A stretch of 64,000 nucleotides of DNA from Cupriavidus yeoncheonensis. Lineage in GTDB: Bacteria; Pseudomonadota; Gammaproteobacteria; Burkholderiales; Burkholderiaceae. A program made the translations under genes and the position numbers. Positions 20,685 through 30,172 of this stretch are shown here, piece by piece (position 1 is the first letter of the stretch; each line of letters begins with the position of its first letter). The notes beneath the pieces were generated by a model that was given only the letters and a program-made list of their open reading frames with translations, was not told where the DNA came from and ran no database searches. Where the stretch lies: contig NZ_CAJPUY010000026.1 in assembly GCF_905397275.1 (NCBI RefSeq), forward strand, positions 19,401 to 83,400, read 5' to 3'.

Positions 20685-21035
20685 CTAGGCCGTCATCTTG
20701 AGGCAGGCTTCCATGCAAGCCGCGCAGGCGCGCGCGCACTCCTGGCAATGTTCGGCATCGTGCCGCTCGCATTCTTCCTTGCACCACTTGCAGACTTCGG
20801 CGCAGTCCTCGCAGACCAGCGGGGCGAATTCGCTGTTGCGCAGCATATAGGACGCGGCTAGCTGCGCAATGCCGGCACAGTCCATGTCCAGCGCGATGCA
20901 GCGCGCCATCCTGCGCACGTCGGATTCTTCCAGGCAAGCCGCGGCACACTTGAGCGCGGCGGCGGCGCAGGCATTGCAGGCGGCAATGCAGTCGGCGTAG
21001 CGGCGGGCGTTTTCCTGCACGGTGGGTCGGATCAT
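20685..21035 (-). CDS. Cysteine-rich four-helix copper-binding protein (Csp / DUF326 type)
   Basis: A 116-residue protein with 17 cysteines (16, 20, 23, 30, 34, 46, 53, 75, 78, 82, 85, 89, 97, 100, 104, 107, 111), many spaced C-x3-C or C-x2-C on one helix face. This is the pattern of copper storage proteins, where a four-helix bundle lined with thiolates holds many Cu(I) ions. No Tat or Sec signal is present, so it would be the cytosolic Csp3-like form. The start has a very strong AAGGAGGA. It stands alone, divergent from the zinc-ribbon gene, with no copper ATPase or CueR beside it. Without a search I cannot separate Csp3 from other DUF326 proteins. Confidence 0.85.
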   Translation of the reverse strand: MIRPTVQENARRYADCIAACNACAAAALKCAAACLEESDVRRMARCIALDMDCAGIAQLAASYMLRNSEFAPLVCEDCAEVCKWCKEECERHDAEHCQECARACAACMEACLKMTA

Positions 21036-21302
21036 GTGAGCGTCCTCCTTTGGGGGTCGGTGACGGCGACAGGCAGAAACCCGCGGCGGTGACTGAAACG
21101 ACAGTCGCGGGCAACCGTTATCCACAATAGCAGGCGCGGACGCGTCCTGCCGGGACGGGTTTGCTGCACAGCAGTGATCTACAATGCCGCCTGCGCCGCA
21201 CAACCGGTCGCAGTAACGGCCATGGCAGCGGCACTTGCCGCCCCAAGCCGTGCTCTAATCGGAAACGCGGCATTCCACATGTGGCGGGAAAGGAAGGACA
21301 TC

Positions 21303-21689
21303 ATGGGCGAGGCAAAAAGACGGGGTACGCCCCAGCAACGGGCTGAAGAGGCGCGTGCGAAGAAAGAGGCCTTGCGCCCGGCGCAACTGGTCTGCGGCAA
21401 CTGCAAGACCGCATTCCAGGAATTTGACGAGCTGGACGTGCCCGGGCTGCCCGGCATCGACGCCGTCTTTGGCGGACAGTGCCCGGCCTGCGGCAACGAT
21501 GTGGTGGTCTTCAAGGGCGAGTCGAACGCCGTGGCCGAGGCGATGATCGCCTGGCAGAAGATGCTCGGCGCCGACGCGCAACTGGGCTACCAGTCCAGCG
21601 ACGGCCGCCATGTGTCGTATGAGCCAGGCAGCGATGGCGGCGAAGAGCCTGGCGGCGCCGGTGGCACACCGCGCGGCACGGTTCACTGA
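21303..21689 (+). CDS. Zinc-ribbon hypothetical protein
   Basis: A 128-residue protein with two CxxC knuckles, C31-GN-C34 and C60-PA-C63, separated by 25 residues: a rubredoxin-like zinc ribbon. The basic helical N-terminus (GEAKRRGTPQQRAEEARAKKE) resembles SEC-C or ribosome-associated adaptor tails, but I cannot name the family. The C-terminal 25 residues are Gly/Glu-rich and likely disordered. The start has GGAAGGA. Its stop overlaps the 3' end of the convergent GGDEF gene by seven bases. Confidence 0.7.
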   Translation: MGEAKRRGTPQQRAEEARAKKEALRPAQLVCGNCKTAFQEFDELDVPGLPGIDAVFGGQCPACGNDVVVFKGESNAVAEAMIAWQKMLGADAQLGYQSSDGRHVSYEPGSDGGEEPGGAGGTPRGTVH

Positions 21690-23674
21690 GCGCTGTCGAC
21701 GGTCACCAGTTGCGGCGGGCCGATCTCGTACCGGCCCCGGCCGGCGCTCTTGGCGCGGTACAGCAGCACATCGGCCAGGCGCAGCAGCTCGCTGTCCTGC
21801 ATGGGGCCGCCGTCATACAGCGCTACGCCGATGCTGACGTCGACGTCGGCGAACATGCCTTCGAAGTGAAAGCGCTGGCCCACCGCGCACAGGATGGCGG
21901 TGGCCACGCTGCGGGCCGCGGCCGCGCTGCCGACGGATTCAAGGATGATCGCGAATTCGTCGCCGCCGACGCGCGCCACCGCGTCCTGCTTGCGCACGCA
22001 GCCGAGCACGCGCTTGGCAAAGGCCTGCAGCAGCAGGTCGCCGGCGGCATGCCCGTGGATGTCGTTGACGGCCTTGAAGCGGTCCATGTCCAGGTACAGC
22101 ACCGCCATCATCCCGCCGGTTTCGCGGCAGTCCGCCATGGCGCGCTGCAGCCGGCTTTCGAACGCGCTGCGGTTCAATAGCTGGGTCAGGTGGTCGGTGC
22201 TGGAAATATGCGACAGGCGCATGGTTTCGAGCTTGCGCGGCGTAATGTCCTGCACGTGGATATGCACGCCGACCACTTCGCTGCCATCCGCGCTCCATTC
22301 GGGGCGGTAGCTGGTTTCCATGCAGTGGTATTCGGGATTGGTGTCTTCGGACTCGAAGGTCACCACGGCGCCCGCCAGCGCGCGTTGCAGGAAGGGCTGG
22401 GCCCTGGCATAGCGCGTTTCGCCCAGCACCTCGCGCACGGTCTTGCCGCGCAGTTCCTCCAGCGTCATGCCGAAGGTGTGTTCGTAGGCGACATTGTTGA
22501 ACACATAGCGCTCATCGGTATCGATAAAGGCCAGCAGCGACGGCAGCGTGTCGGTCACGGCGCGCAGGCGCCGCTCGCTGCGGTCCAGTTCGTGGCGCCG
22601 GTCGCGCACGTCGCGCATGAGGCGGGTGAACGCGCGCGCCAGGTCGCCGATCTCGTCGCGCTGCTGCCGCTCGGGCAGGCGTTCGAAGGCGGACAGGTCG
22701 GAGGTGCTGTCCCTGACCACCTCATGCAGCCGCGTCAGCGGCGCCAGCAGGTGGCGCACGGCCAGCCAGATGGACGCGGCCACCAGCAAGAGCGCCAGCC
22801 CCGTCAGCATCAGCAGGCGCTCCTGCATGTGGTGCAGCGGCGTGTAGGCCTCGCGCGCGGGGAGCAGTGCCACGAGTTCCCAGCCCGTGGTCGACATCAG
22901 GTAGCGCGAGACCACGGGGCGCGTTGGCGTCAGGAATTCGAACAGCGCGGCGCGGTCGTCCTGGCCGCAGGTATCGCCGATGGCGCGGGCGGGCTGGCGC
23001 GCCTGCGCCGGGTCGGGATGCTGCACGTAGACCGGGCGGCTGCCCGACGAGACCAGGCAGTAGAAGCCAGTGGTCCCCAGCCGGTTGTGCAGCACCTCCA
23101 CGAGAAAGTTCGAGCTCGACAGGTCGAGCCAGCCGCCCACCAGACCGGCAAACTGCCCTTGCGCCGAAATGACCGGCACCGCCACGATCACGCCGAAGCG
23201 GTCATTGGTGCGCGCCCGGATCGGTGGACTGATTACCGGCGTGCGCGTGCGTGCCGCTTCGCGGAAGTAGCTGCGGTCGCCGACTTCGGCGAGCATGCCG
23301 CCGTCGCCCAGCGCGGTGCCGCGCGCGTCGACCACCATCAGGCCGTTGAACGCGCCGGGAATGGGAACGGCACGTCGGACCTGCGCCAGTGCCTGGGTCA
23401 GCGCGCTGTGCGCCTGCGCGCTGCGCGCCGTGGCAAGCAGGCCGCCAAGCTGCCCGGCCTGCTGCGTCAGCAGCAGGATGCGGTCTTCCATGGCAGTGTC
23501 GAGCTGGTCCGCGGACAGTTTGACGATCGAGTCCTGCTCGTCCTGGAGCACGTCATGCAGGTCGCGGTGCACCGCGTACAGCGACGTGAGCACGATGCCC
23601 GTGCCGAACACCGCGGCCAGTACCGTGGTGATCAACGCGATACGCGCTTTCAGCGTGGGCAAGAGGACGGGCAT
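21683..23674 (-). CDS. Membrane-bound diguanylate cyclase (Cache-HAMP-PAS-GGDEF)
   Basis: A 663-residue c-di-GMP synthase. Membrane helix 1 is near residues 9-30. A periplasmic Cache-like sensor follows to about 285, then helix 2 (LTGLALLLVAASIWLAV), a HAMP segment, a PAS domain (about 370-490) and the GGDEF domain. GGDEF is at 570-574 and an inhibitory I-site RxxD (R561-D564) lies five residues before it, so it should be active and product-inhibited. There is no EAL domain. The start is the ATG at 23674; the open frame upstream overlaps the divergent promoter region. It diverges from another c-di-GMP gene at 23956. Confidence 0.9.
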   Translation of the reverse strand: MPVLLPTLKARIALITTVLAAVFGTGIVLTSLYAVHRDLHDVLQDEQDSIVKLSADQLDTAMEDRILLLTQQAGQLGGLLATARSAQAHSALTQALAQVRRAVPIPGAFNGLMVVDARGTALGDGGMLAEVGDRSYFREAARTRTPVISPPIRARTNDRFGVIVAVPVISAQGQFAGLVGGWLDLSSSNFLVEVLHNRLGTTGFYCLVSSGSRPVYVQHPDPAQARQPARAIGDTCGQDDRAALFEFLTPTRPVVSRYLMSTTGWELVALLPAREAYTPLHHMQERLLMLTGLALLLVAASIWLAVRHLLAPLTRLHEVVRDSTSDLSAFERLPERQQRDEIGDLARAFTRLMRDVRDRRHELDRSERRLRAVTDTLPSLLAFIDTDERYVFNNVAYEHTFGMTLEELRGKTVREVLGETRYARAQPFLQRALAGAVVTFESEDTNPEYHCMETSYRPEWSADGSEVVGVHIHVQDITPRKLETMRLSHISSTDHLTQLLNRSAFESRLQRAMADCRETGGMMAVLYLDMDRFKAVNDIHGHAAGDLLLQAFAKRVLGCVRKQDAVARVGGDEFAIILESVGSAAAARSVATAILCAVGQRFHFEGMFADVDVSIGVALYDGGPMQDSELLRLADVLLYRAKSAGRGRYEIGPPQLVTVDSAQ

Positions 23675-23955
23675 GCGGGGGCGATGTTCGGAATTCGGCT
23701 TGCCGCGCGGGGCCGGGTCCGGGCAGGCGGGGCGCACGGCGGAACGCCTGCGGCACAACCCTACCATACCCGGCGGGGTCACGGCAGGTCGGCAATGTGC
23801 GGGGGTTGACATTGCCAACTTGCCGGCGGCTCTCCCCTCCCATCGGGAGACGGGTGCGGTGCGGGACTGTGCGCATGCGGCGCGCCAAGGTATAGTCCCC
23901 GTTGCCTGCAAGGCGCGGGCGCGCGCCGCGCGGCAACCCACGAACCCCGTCCGCC

Positions 23956-26900
23956 ATGAAACTGCGTTTGCCGTCGTCCGCCGTGCCCGTGTTGCTCGCG
24001 CTTCTGGTTACCGCGGGCGGCGCGCTGTTGACGGCCGCCGCCTGGCGGCAGGCGGCGCAACCCGAGCAGCGCCTGGCGCAACAGCGTTTCGAGGCGCTGC
24101 TGGCCGATGCCACGGTCGCGCTGCGCGCGCGGCTGCATGAGAACGACCAGTTGCTGCGTGGCATGGCGGCGCTGATGACGGCCAACCCGGCCACGTCGCG
24201 AGCCCAGTGGCGCAACTACCTGTACGCGGCGCAGCTCGACGAGCTGCCCCCCGGCACGCAATCCGTCGGCTATGCCCCGGTGGTCCGGCGCGACGGCGTG
24301 GGCCGCCTGACTGCCGCCGCCCGCCGCGACGGCCTGTCCGATTTCAGCATTACCCCGGCGGGGGGGCGCGATCTCTACGTGCCCGTCTTCTATATCGAGC
24401 CGCCGGCCGGGCGCAACGCCCGCGTGCTGGGCTTCGACTTGCTGTCCGAGCCGGCGCGCCGCGCCGCGCTGGAGGCCGCCCGCGACAGCGGCGAGCCGCG
24501 CGCCACCGGCGGACTGGAGCTGATTCGCGAGGCCGAATCGCCGACGCACCAGCTTGGCGCGCTGGTGGTCCTGCCCGTGTATGGCGGCGGCGAGGCGTTT
24601 GGCAACGCCGAGGACCGGCGCGCGGCGGTCATCGGCTATGTCTTCGCGTCGCTGCGCCTGGGCGACCTGATGCGCAGCGTCACGGGTCGTGCCGCCAGCG
24701 AACTGGTGCTTGCGCTCCAGGAGGGCCCTGCCAGCGCGCGCGGCAGGCTCGTGTCCGGCGATCTCACCGACGGCGAGCGCCGCGACGACGGCCATCTGCC
24801 CATGCTCGCCGCCGAACGCCAGTTCGACTACGGCGGACGGACCTGGACGCTGCGCGCGGCGTCCCGCCCGGCATTCGAAGCGGCCCACGGCAACGACCGT
24901 GCCCGCATGGTTGCCGCCGCCGGCGCGCTGGCCACGCTGCTGGTGACGCTGCTGACCTTTGCGCTGGCTCGCCAGCGGCAAGCCGCCCGGCAGGACGCCG
25001 CAGCGGCCGACAGCCGCCGCGAGGCCGACCAGGCCATGCTGCAGGCCTGCATGGCGCTAGCCGCGGACGGATTCCTGGTGACCGATGCCGAGGGCAGCGT
25101 GACCAGCGCGAGCGCACGCGCCGCGCAGTTCTTCGGCACCAGTGCCGAGGACCTGCAGGGCCGGGCGCTGGCCGGGCTGGTGCCGGGGGTTGCCGGCATT
25201 GCGATGGCGTCGGTCGCGCGGTCCGGGCGGGCGTCGGCCCAGCGCGAGCTGGAGGGCGTGCGCGCCGACGGCAGCCGTTTCCCGCTGCGGGCCGGCATGG
25301 CGCGTCTGCCCGGCAACGGTTCCGGCGAGCCCGCGCGCTCGCTCTGGATCCTGACCGACCTGGATGAACTGTGGCGGGCGCGCCAGCAGGCTGCCGTGCA
25401 GGCCGGCCGCTATGCGAGCCTGGCCGACCACGCGCCCATGTGCGTCATCACCTTCGATGAAGACGGGTGCATCACCGGCATCAACCGTGCGGGCCAGCAC
25501 CTGCTCTGGTATCCCGATCCCGGGCTGGTCGCCGGCATGCGCTACGCCGACCTGCATGTGGCCGATGAGCTGGCCGAACGCGCGCGCGAGCTGACGCGCG
25601 AACTCGGGGAAGCCGTCGCGCCCGGGCTGCCGGCGCTGGTGGCCAAGGCCCGCCTCGGGCTGGTCGACGAGCGCGAATGGACATGGGTGCGCAAGGGCGG
25701 CTCGCGCGTGCCGGTGCAGGTGACGTTGCGCATATTGCCCGCCGAAGACGGGCAGCCGCGCGAGTACCAGGCCATTGCCTGCGACCTGACCGAACGCCAC
25801 CGCGTGGACGAGTACATCCGCCACCTGGCGCTGCATGACGCGCTGACCGGCCTGCCCAACCGCGCCGAGCTGACCGAGCGCTGCGAAGCGCTGCTGCTGC
25901 ACGCACGGCGCCACGGCGAGCGCGTGGCCCTGCTGCTGCTCGATCTCGATCATTTCAAGCACATCAACGATTCGCTGGGCCATCCGGTCGGCGACGACGT
26001 GCTGCGTACAATTGCCGACCGCCTCAAGGCCGCCGTGCGTCCGGGCGACCTGGTCGCGCGCATGGGTGGCGACGAGTTCGCCGTGGTGCTGAGCGGACTG
26101 CGCCAGGACAGCGAGGCCGAGCTGGCCGCCTCGAAGATCCTGGCGCGGGTGTCCGAGGAACTCGACATCGACGGGCAGCGGCTGCGGGTGACGCCATCGC
26201 TTGGCATCGCGATGTTCCCGACCGATGGCGAATCGCTGACGGACCTGCTCAAGTCGGCCGATGCCGCCCTGTACGCTGCCAAGCAGGGCGGCCGCGCGCA
26301 ACAGCGCCGCTTTGCCAGCGAGATGGCAGAAGCGGCCCTGGCACGCCTCACCATCGAGGGCCTGCTGCGCCGGGCGCTCGACGCACAGGAGTTCAACCTG
26401 CGCTACCAGCCCATCGTCGATACCACCACGCTGGCCGTGGCCGGCGTGGAGGCGCTGATCGCCTGGCAGACGCCGGAGCGCGGCACGATGTCGCCGGCCG
26501 AGTTCATCCCCATTGCCGAGCAATGCGGCCTGATCGGCGCGCTCGGCGAATGGGCACTGGCCACGGCCTGCCACGATATCCAGGCGCTGCGCGCTGCGCT
26601 GGGCCGCGAGATCGAGGTGGCCGTGAACATCTCGCCGCTGCAGTTGCGCCAGGCCGGGTTTCCCGACGTGGTCGCGCGCTGCCTGGAGCAGAGCGGGCTG
26701 CCGCCGGCCAGCCTGACCATCGAGGTGACCGAGGGGATCCTGGTCGATGGCGGCGAGACCACCATCGACACCTTCCGCCGGCTGCGCGAACTCGGCGTGC
26801 AGATCTCGATCGACGACTTCGGCACCGGTTACTCGGGCCTGCACTACCTGACGCGGCTGCCGATCAACCGGCTCAAGATCGACAAATCCTTCGTCGACGA

Positions 26901-27231
26901 CGTAGCCACGCCCGGGCATGACCAGGTCGTGGCGGCGGCGATCATCGCGCTCGGCCACCAGTTGCACCTCAAGGTCGTGGCCGAGGGCGTGGAAAGCATG
27001 GCGCAGTTCAGGTTCCTGCGCGAGCAGGGCTGCGATGCGCTGCAGGGTTACCTGTTCTGCCGCGCGGTGGGCCCCGAGACCCTGCGCGAGGTACTCGACA
27101 GCGGCTTCGAGCGCATGCTGCCGGCCGATGCCTGGCGCGAAGCCGACGCCGCAGCCAACGCCGCAACCGACGTCGAATCGGGCGAACCCGGCACCGAACC
27201 CAAAAATCAGCCGATAGCCCCATCGGAATAG
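23956..27231 (+). CDS. CHASE-PAS-GGDEF-EAL dual-domain c-di-GMP enzyme
   Basis: A 1091-residue inner-membrane protein. Helix 1 is at about 10-30, and a periplasmic CHASE domain runs to about 300 (LRGMAALMTANPATSRAQW is typical of its start). Helix 2 is near 315-335, followed by two PAS-like domains. GGDEF is at 704-708 with an I-site RPGD five residues before it. The EAL domain starts at E832 (VEALIAW) and keeps the IEVTEG, DDFGTGYS, LKIDKSF and VAEGVE segments of active phosphodiesterases. Both domains look competent, so net synthesis or breakdown cannot be predicted. CHASE domains bind small extracellular ligands such as cytokinin-like molecules or amino acids. Confidence 0.92.
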   Translation: MKLRLPSSAVPVLLALLVTAGGALLTAAAWRQAAQPEQRLAQQRFEALLADATVALRARLHENDQLLRGMAALMTANPATSRAQWRNYLYAAQLDELPPGTQSVGYAPVVRRDGVGRLTAAARRDGLSDFSITPAGGRDLYVPVFYIEPPAGRNARVLGFDLLSEPARRAALEAARDSGEPRATGGLELIREAESPTHQLGALVVLPVYGGGEAFGNAEDRRAAVIGYVFASLRLGDLMRSVTGRAASELVLALQEGPASARGRLVSGDLTDGERRDDGHLPMLAAERQFDYGGRTWTLRAASRPAFEAAHGNDRARMVAAAGALATLLVTLLTFALARQRQAARQDAAAADSRREADQAMLQACMALAADGFLVTDAEGSVTSASARAAQFFGTSAEDLQGRALAGLVPGVAGIAMASVARSGRASAQRELEGVRADGSRFPLRAGMARLPGNGSGEPARSLWILTDLDELWRARQQAAVQAGRYASLADHAPMCVITFDEDGCITGINRAGQHLLWYPDPGLVAGMRYADLHVADELAERARELTRELGEAVAPGLPALVAKARLGLVDEREWTWVRKGGSRVPVQVTLRILPAEDGQPREYQAIACDLTERHRVDEYIRHLALHDALTGLPNRAELTERCEALLLHARRHGERVALLLLDLDHFKHINDSLGHPVGDDVLRTIADRLKAAVRPGDLVARMGGDEFAVVLSGLRQDSEAELAASKILARVSEELDIDGQRLRVTPSLGIAMFPTDGESLTDLLKSADAALYAAKQGGRAQQRRFASEMAEAALARLTIEGLLRRALDAQEFNLRYQPIVDTTTLAVAGVEALIAWQTPERGTMSPAEFIPIAEQCGLIGALGEWALATACHDIQALRAALGREIEVAVNISPLQLRQAGFPDVVARCLEQSGLPPASLTIEVTEGILVDGGETTIDTFRRLRELGVQISIDDFGTGYSGLHYLTRLPINRLKIDKSFVDDVATPGHDQVVAAAIIALGHQLHLKVVAEGVESMAQFRFLREQGCDALQGYLFCRAVGPETLREVLDSGFERMLPADAWREADAAANAATDVESGEPGTEPKNQPIAPSE

Positions 27232-27309
27232 TTTGCCGTTCTGCCACACGCCTGGCATATCGCCTGCCTATGCTGGCATCCGTTCAGATGGATTCGCGGA
27301 GATGGCGTG

Positions 27310-28404
27310 ATGCAGGCAGGCAAGCCCGGGGAGGGCCGGGTATTCCTGGCGGTAGAAGACATCAGCAAGCGCTTTGGCGCTTTTGCTGCGCTGGATGGCG
27401 TCTCGCTGTCGGTCGGGCAGGGTGAATTGCTGTGCCTGCTGGGCCCCTCGGGCTGTGGCAAGAGCACGCTGCTTCGCATCATCGCGGGCCTGGAGCGCCA
27501 GGACGCCGGCCGCGTCCATGCCGGTGGGCGCGAGCTGACCAGACTGCCGCCGCAGGCGCGCGGCTACGGCATCCTGTTCCAGTCCTACGCGCTGTTTCCC
27601 AACCTGACGGTGGCCGCCAATGTGGCGTATGGCCTGCATGGTCGCGGCATGGGTCGGGCGCACCGCGATGCGCGCGTCGCGGAAATGCTCGACCTGATCG
27701 GGCTGCCTGGCAGCGAGCACAAATACCCCGGCCAGCTATCCGGCGGGCAGCAGCAGCGCGTGGCGCTGGCCCGCGCACTGGCGCCCGCGCCGTCGCTGCT
27801 GCTGCTAGACGAGCCCATGTCGGCGCTGGACGCGCGCGTGCGCGAGCACCTGCGCATCGAACTTCGCCAGCTCCAGCGCCGGCTCAACATCACTACGGTC
27901 ATGGTCACCCATGACCAGGAAGAGGCCATGGCGATGGCCGACCACATCGCCGTGATGGACGGCGGACGCATCGTGCAGGCCGGCACGCCCGCGCAGATCT
28001 ACGAGCAGCCCGCCTCGGCCTTCGTCGCCAACTTTGTCGGGCAGGCCAACTGGCTGCCCGGCCGTCGCGGCGGCCCGGGCCGCTTCGTGGTGGGCGACGG
28101 CAGCTTCGCCGTCGACCTGGAGGTGGCATCGCCCGACGGCATGCCGGAGTCCGGGCGCGTGTGCTGCCGCCCCGAGGCCGTGCGCCTGAACGCCGCCGAC
28201 GGCGACGCCAACCGGCTGCTGGCCCGCGTGGTGGACCATACCTTCCTGGGCAGCCGCTACCGCGTGGCGCTGGAGGCCGAGCGCCTGCCGGGCATGATCC
28301 TGTTCGCCGACGTGCCGCGCTCGGAGCGCCACCTGCTGCCCGGCGCGGGCACGCAGAAATTCTGGATCTCACTGCCGGCGGCGGCGCTGCGGGTGTTCGC
28401 ATGA
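27310..28404 (+). CDS. phnT: ABC transporter ATPase, putative 2-aminoethylphosphonate importer
   Basis: A 364-residue ATP-binding subunit of a MalK/FbpC-like importer. Walker A is GPSGCGKST, the signature LSGGQQQR, Walker B LLLLDEP, and the switch His is in VMVTHDQEEA. A C-terminal regulatory TOBE-like domain (about 245-364) follows. The ATG at 27310 follows a GTG at 27307 that could also start it. Its stop overlaps the permease start (ATGA), so the two are translationally coupled. The 2-aminoethylphosphonate name rests on the three-gene set: this ATPase, a fused double permease and a Fe3+-type binding protein. Confidence 0.85.
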   Translation: MQAGKPGEGRVFLAVEDISKRFGAFAALDGVSLSVGQGELLCLLGPSGCGKSTLLRIIAGLERQDAGRVHAGGRELTRLPPQARGYGILFQSYALFPNLTVAANVAYGLHGRGMGRAHRDARVAEMLDLIGLPGSEHKYPGQLSGGQQQRVALARALAPAPSLLLLDEPMSALDARVREHLRIELRQLQRRLNITTVMVTHDQEEAMAMADHIAVMDGGRIVQAGTPAQIYEQPASAFVANFVGQANWLPGRRGGPGRFVVGDGSFAVDLEVASPDGMPESGRVCCRPEAVRLNAADGDANRLLARVVDHTFLGSRYRVALEAERLPGMILFADVPRSERHLLPGAGTQKFWISLPAAALRVFA

Positions 28405-30143
28405 GCCGCGCCGCGCACGACACCGCCGGCATGCCGGCCATCCGCCCGGCGCACTACGGCGCGGCACCGCGCCGCGGGATGGGCGCGGGCGTGGCCCATC
28501 GCGCGCCATCCGCGATGAAGTGGTTGTGGCTGGCCGGTGTGGCCGTGGCGCTGGTGCTGCCGCTGCTGGCGCTGTTCCGCCAAGCCTGGTTCGACGGCGC
28601 GGGGCGCTGGGCGCTTGGTGCGCGCGTGGCCGAGCTGCTGGCCAATCCCAACTTCCTGCCGCTGCTGGGGCGCAGCGTGGCAGTCGCCCTGGCAACGGTG
28701 GCGCTGGTCGTGCCGCTGGCCTTCGGTTTTGCCTATGCGCTGCAGCGCTCGCGCATCGCCGCACGGCCGCTGTGGCGTGGCATCGCGCTGCTGCCGCTGT
28801 TTGCGCCGTCGCTGCTTCCGGCCATCGCGCTGGTGTATCTGTTCGGCAACCAGGGGATCTTCAAGCACGCCTTTGGCGCAGGCGGCATCTATGGTTTCTG
28901 GGGCATCCTGCTCGGCGAGGCCTTCTATACCTTTCCGCACGCGCTGATGGTGCTGGTCGCCACGCTCTCGCTGGCCGATGGGCGGCTCTACGAGGCCGCG
29001 CGCGCCATGGGCGCCAGCCCGTGGCGCACCTTCTGCACGGTGACGCTGCCCGGCGCGCGCCAGGGGCTGTTCGCCGCGGGGTGCCTGGTGCTGACGCTCG
29101 TCATCACGGATTTCGGCGTGCCCAAGGTGGTCGGCGGCGGCTATCCGGTGCTGGCGCTGGAGGCCTACAAGGCCGTGGTCGGGCAGCAGAAGTTCGAGAC
29201 CGGCGCGCTGATCGGCATGTTGCTGTTGCTGCCGGCGCTGCTGACCTTCGGCGTGGACATGGCCATGCAGCGCCGCCAGCGCGCGCAGATGAGCAGCCGC
29301 GCGCAGGTTTATGTGCCGGGGCCGGACCGCATGCGCGATGCCGTGTGCCTGCTGGTGGTGGCAACGGCCAGTGCGGCGCTGCTGACGGTGCTGGTTACCG
29401 CGGTGGGCGCGTCGCTGGTGAAGCTGTGGCCGTACAACCTGCAGCTCACGCTGGGCCACTATGACTTCGACAATATGGACGGCGGCGGCTGGCTGGCCTA
29501 TCGCAACAGCCTGAAGCTGTCGCTGCTGAGCGCCGTCGCCGGCGCGGCGATCATCTTCCTGGGCGCCTGGCTGACCGAGCGCACGCGCGGGCCGGCGTGG
29601 CTGCATGCGCTGCTGCGCGGAGGCTTCCTGCTGCCGATGGCGGTACCCGGCTTGGTGCTGGGCCTGGGCTACGTGTTCTTCTTCAATGCGCCGGACAACC
29701 CCTTGCACGCGCTCTACGGGACCATGGCGCTGCTGGTGCTCTGCAACGTCGCGCACTTCTACACCACCGGCCACCTTACCGCGGCCGCCGCGCTGCGCCA
29801 GCTCGACACCGAATTCGAAGCCGCCGCGCTGTCGCTGGGCGTCGCGCCGCTGGTGACGTGCTGGCGCGTGACCGTACCGATCTGCCTGCCGGCCATCCTC
29901 GACATCTTCCGCTACCTGTTCGTGTCGTCGATGACCACGGTGTCGGCGGTGATCTTCCTGTACAGCCCCGACACCGTGCTCGCCGCGATTTCCGTGCTGA
30001 ACATGGACGACGCCGGCGACACCGCGCCCGCGGCCGCCATGTCGACGCTGATCCTGCTGACCGCCATCGTGGCCGCGCTGCTGCTGCACGCCGCCTCGGC
30101 CGGCTGGCTGCGCCGCACGCAGGCCTGGCGCCGGCCAGCCTGA
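28401..30143 (+). CDS. phnU: Fused double-domain ABC permease, putative 2-aminoethylphosphonate importer
   Basis: A 580-residue inner-membrane permease with two binding-protein-dependent transport domains in one chain, as in ThiP/FbpB-type importers. Each half has about six helices and an EAA loop: EAARAMGASPWRTFCTVTLPGAR near 195 and EAAALSLGVAPLVTCWRVTVP near 475. The ATG at 28401 overlaps the ATPase stop by four bases (ATGA). The first 35 residues are hydrophilic and cytoplasmic. The binding-protein gene starts 29 bases downstream. Substrate assignment follows the operon, not this sequence alone. Confidence 0.87.
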   Translation: MSRAAHDTAGMPAIRPAHYGAAPRRGMGAGVAHRAPSAMKWLWLAGVAVALVLPLLALFRQAWFDGAGRWALGARVAELLANPNFLPLLGRSVAVALATVALVVPLAFGFAYALQRSRIAARPLWRGIALLPLFAPSLLPAIALVYLFGNQGIFKHAFGAGGIYGFWGILLGEAFYTFPHALMVLVATLSLADGRLYEAARAMGASPWRTFCTVTLPGARQGLFAAGCLVLTLVITDFGVPKVVGGGYPVLALEAYKAVVGQQKFETGALIGMLLLLPALLTFGVDMAMQRRQRAQMSSRAQVYVPGPDRMRDAVCLLVVATASAALLTVLVTAVGASLVKLWPYNLQLTLGHYDFDNMDGGGWLAYRNSLKLSLLSAVAGAAIIFLGAWLTERTRGPAWLHALLRGGFLLPMAVPGLVLGLGYVFFFNAPDNPLHALYGTMALLVLCNVAHFYTTGHLTAAAALRQLDTEFEAAALSLGVAPLVTCWRVTVPICLPAILDIFRYLFVSSMTTVSAVIFLYSPDTVLAAISVLNMDDAGDTAPAAAMSTLILLTAIVAALLLHAASAGWLRRTQAWRRPA

Positions 30144-30172
30144 ACCTATCCGCATACCCCGAAGGAGAAGCC

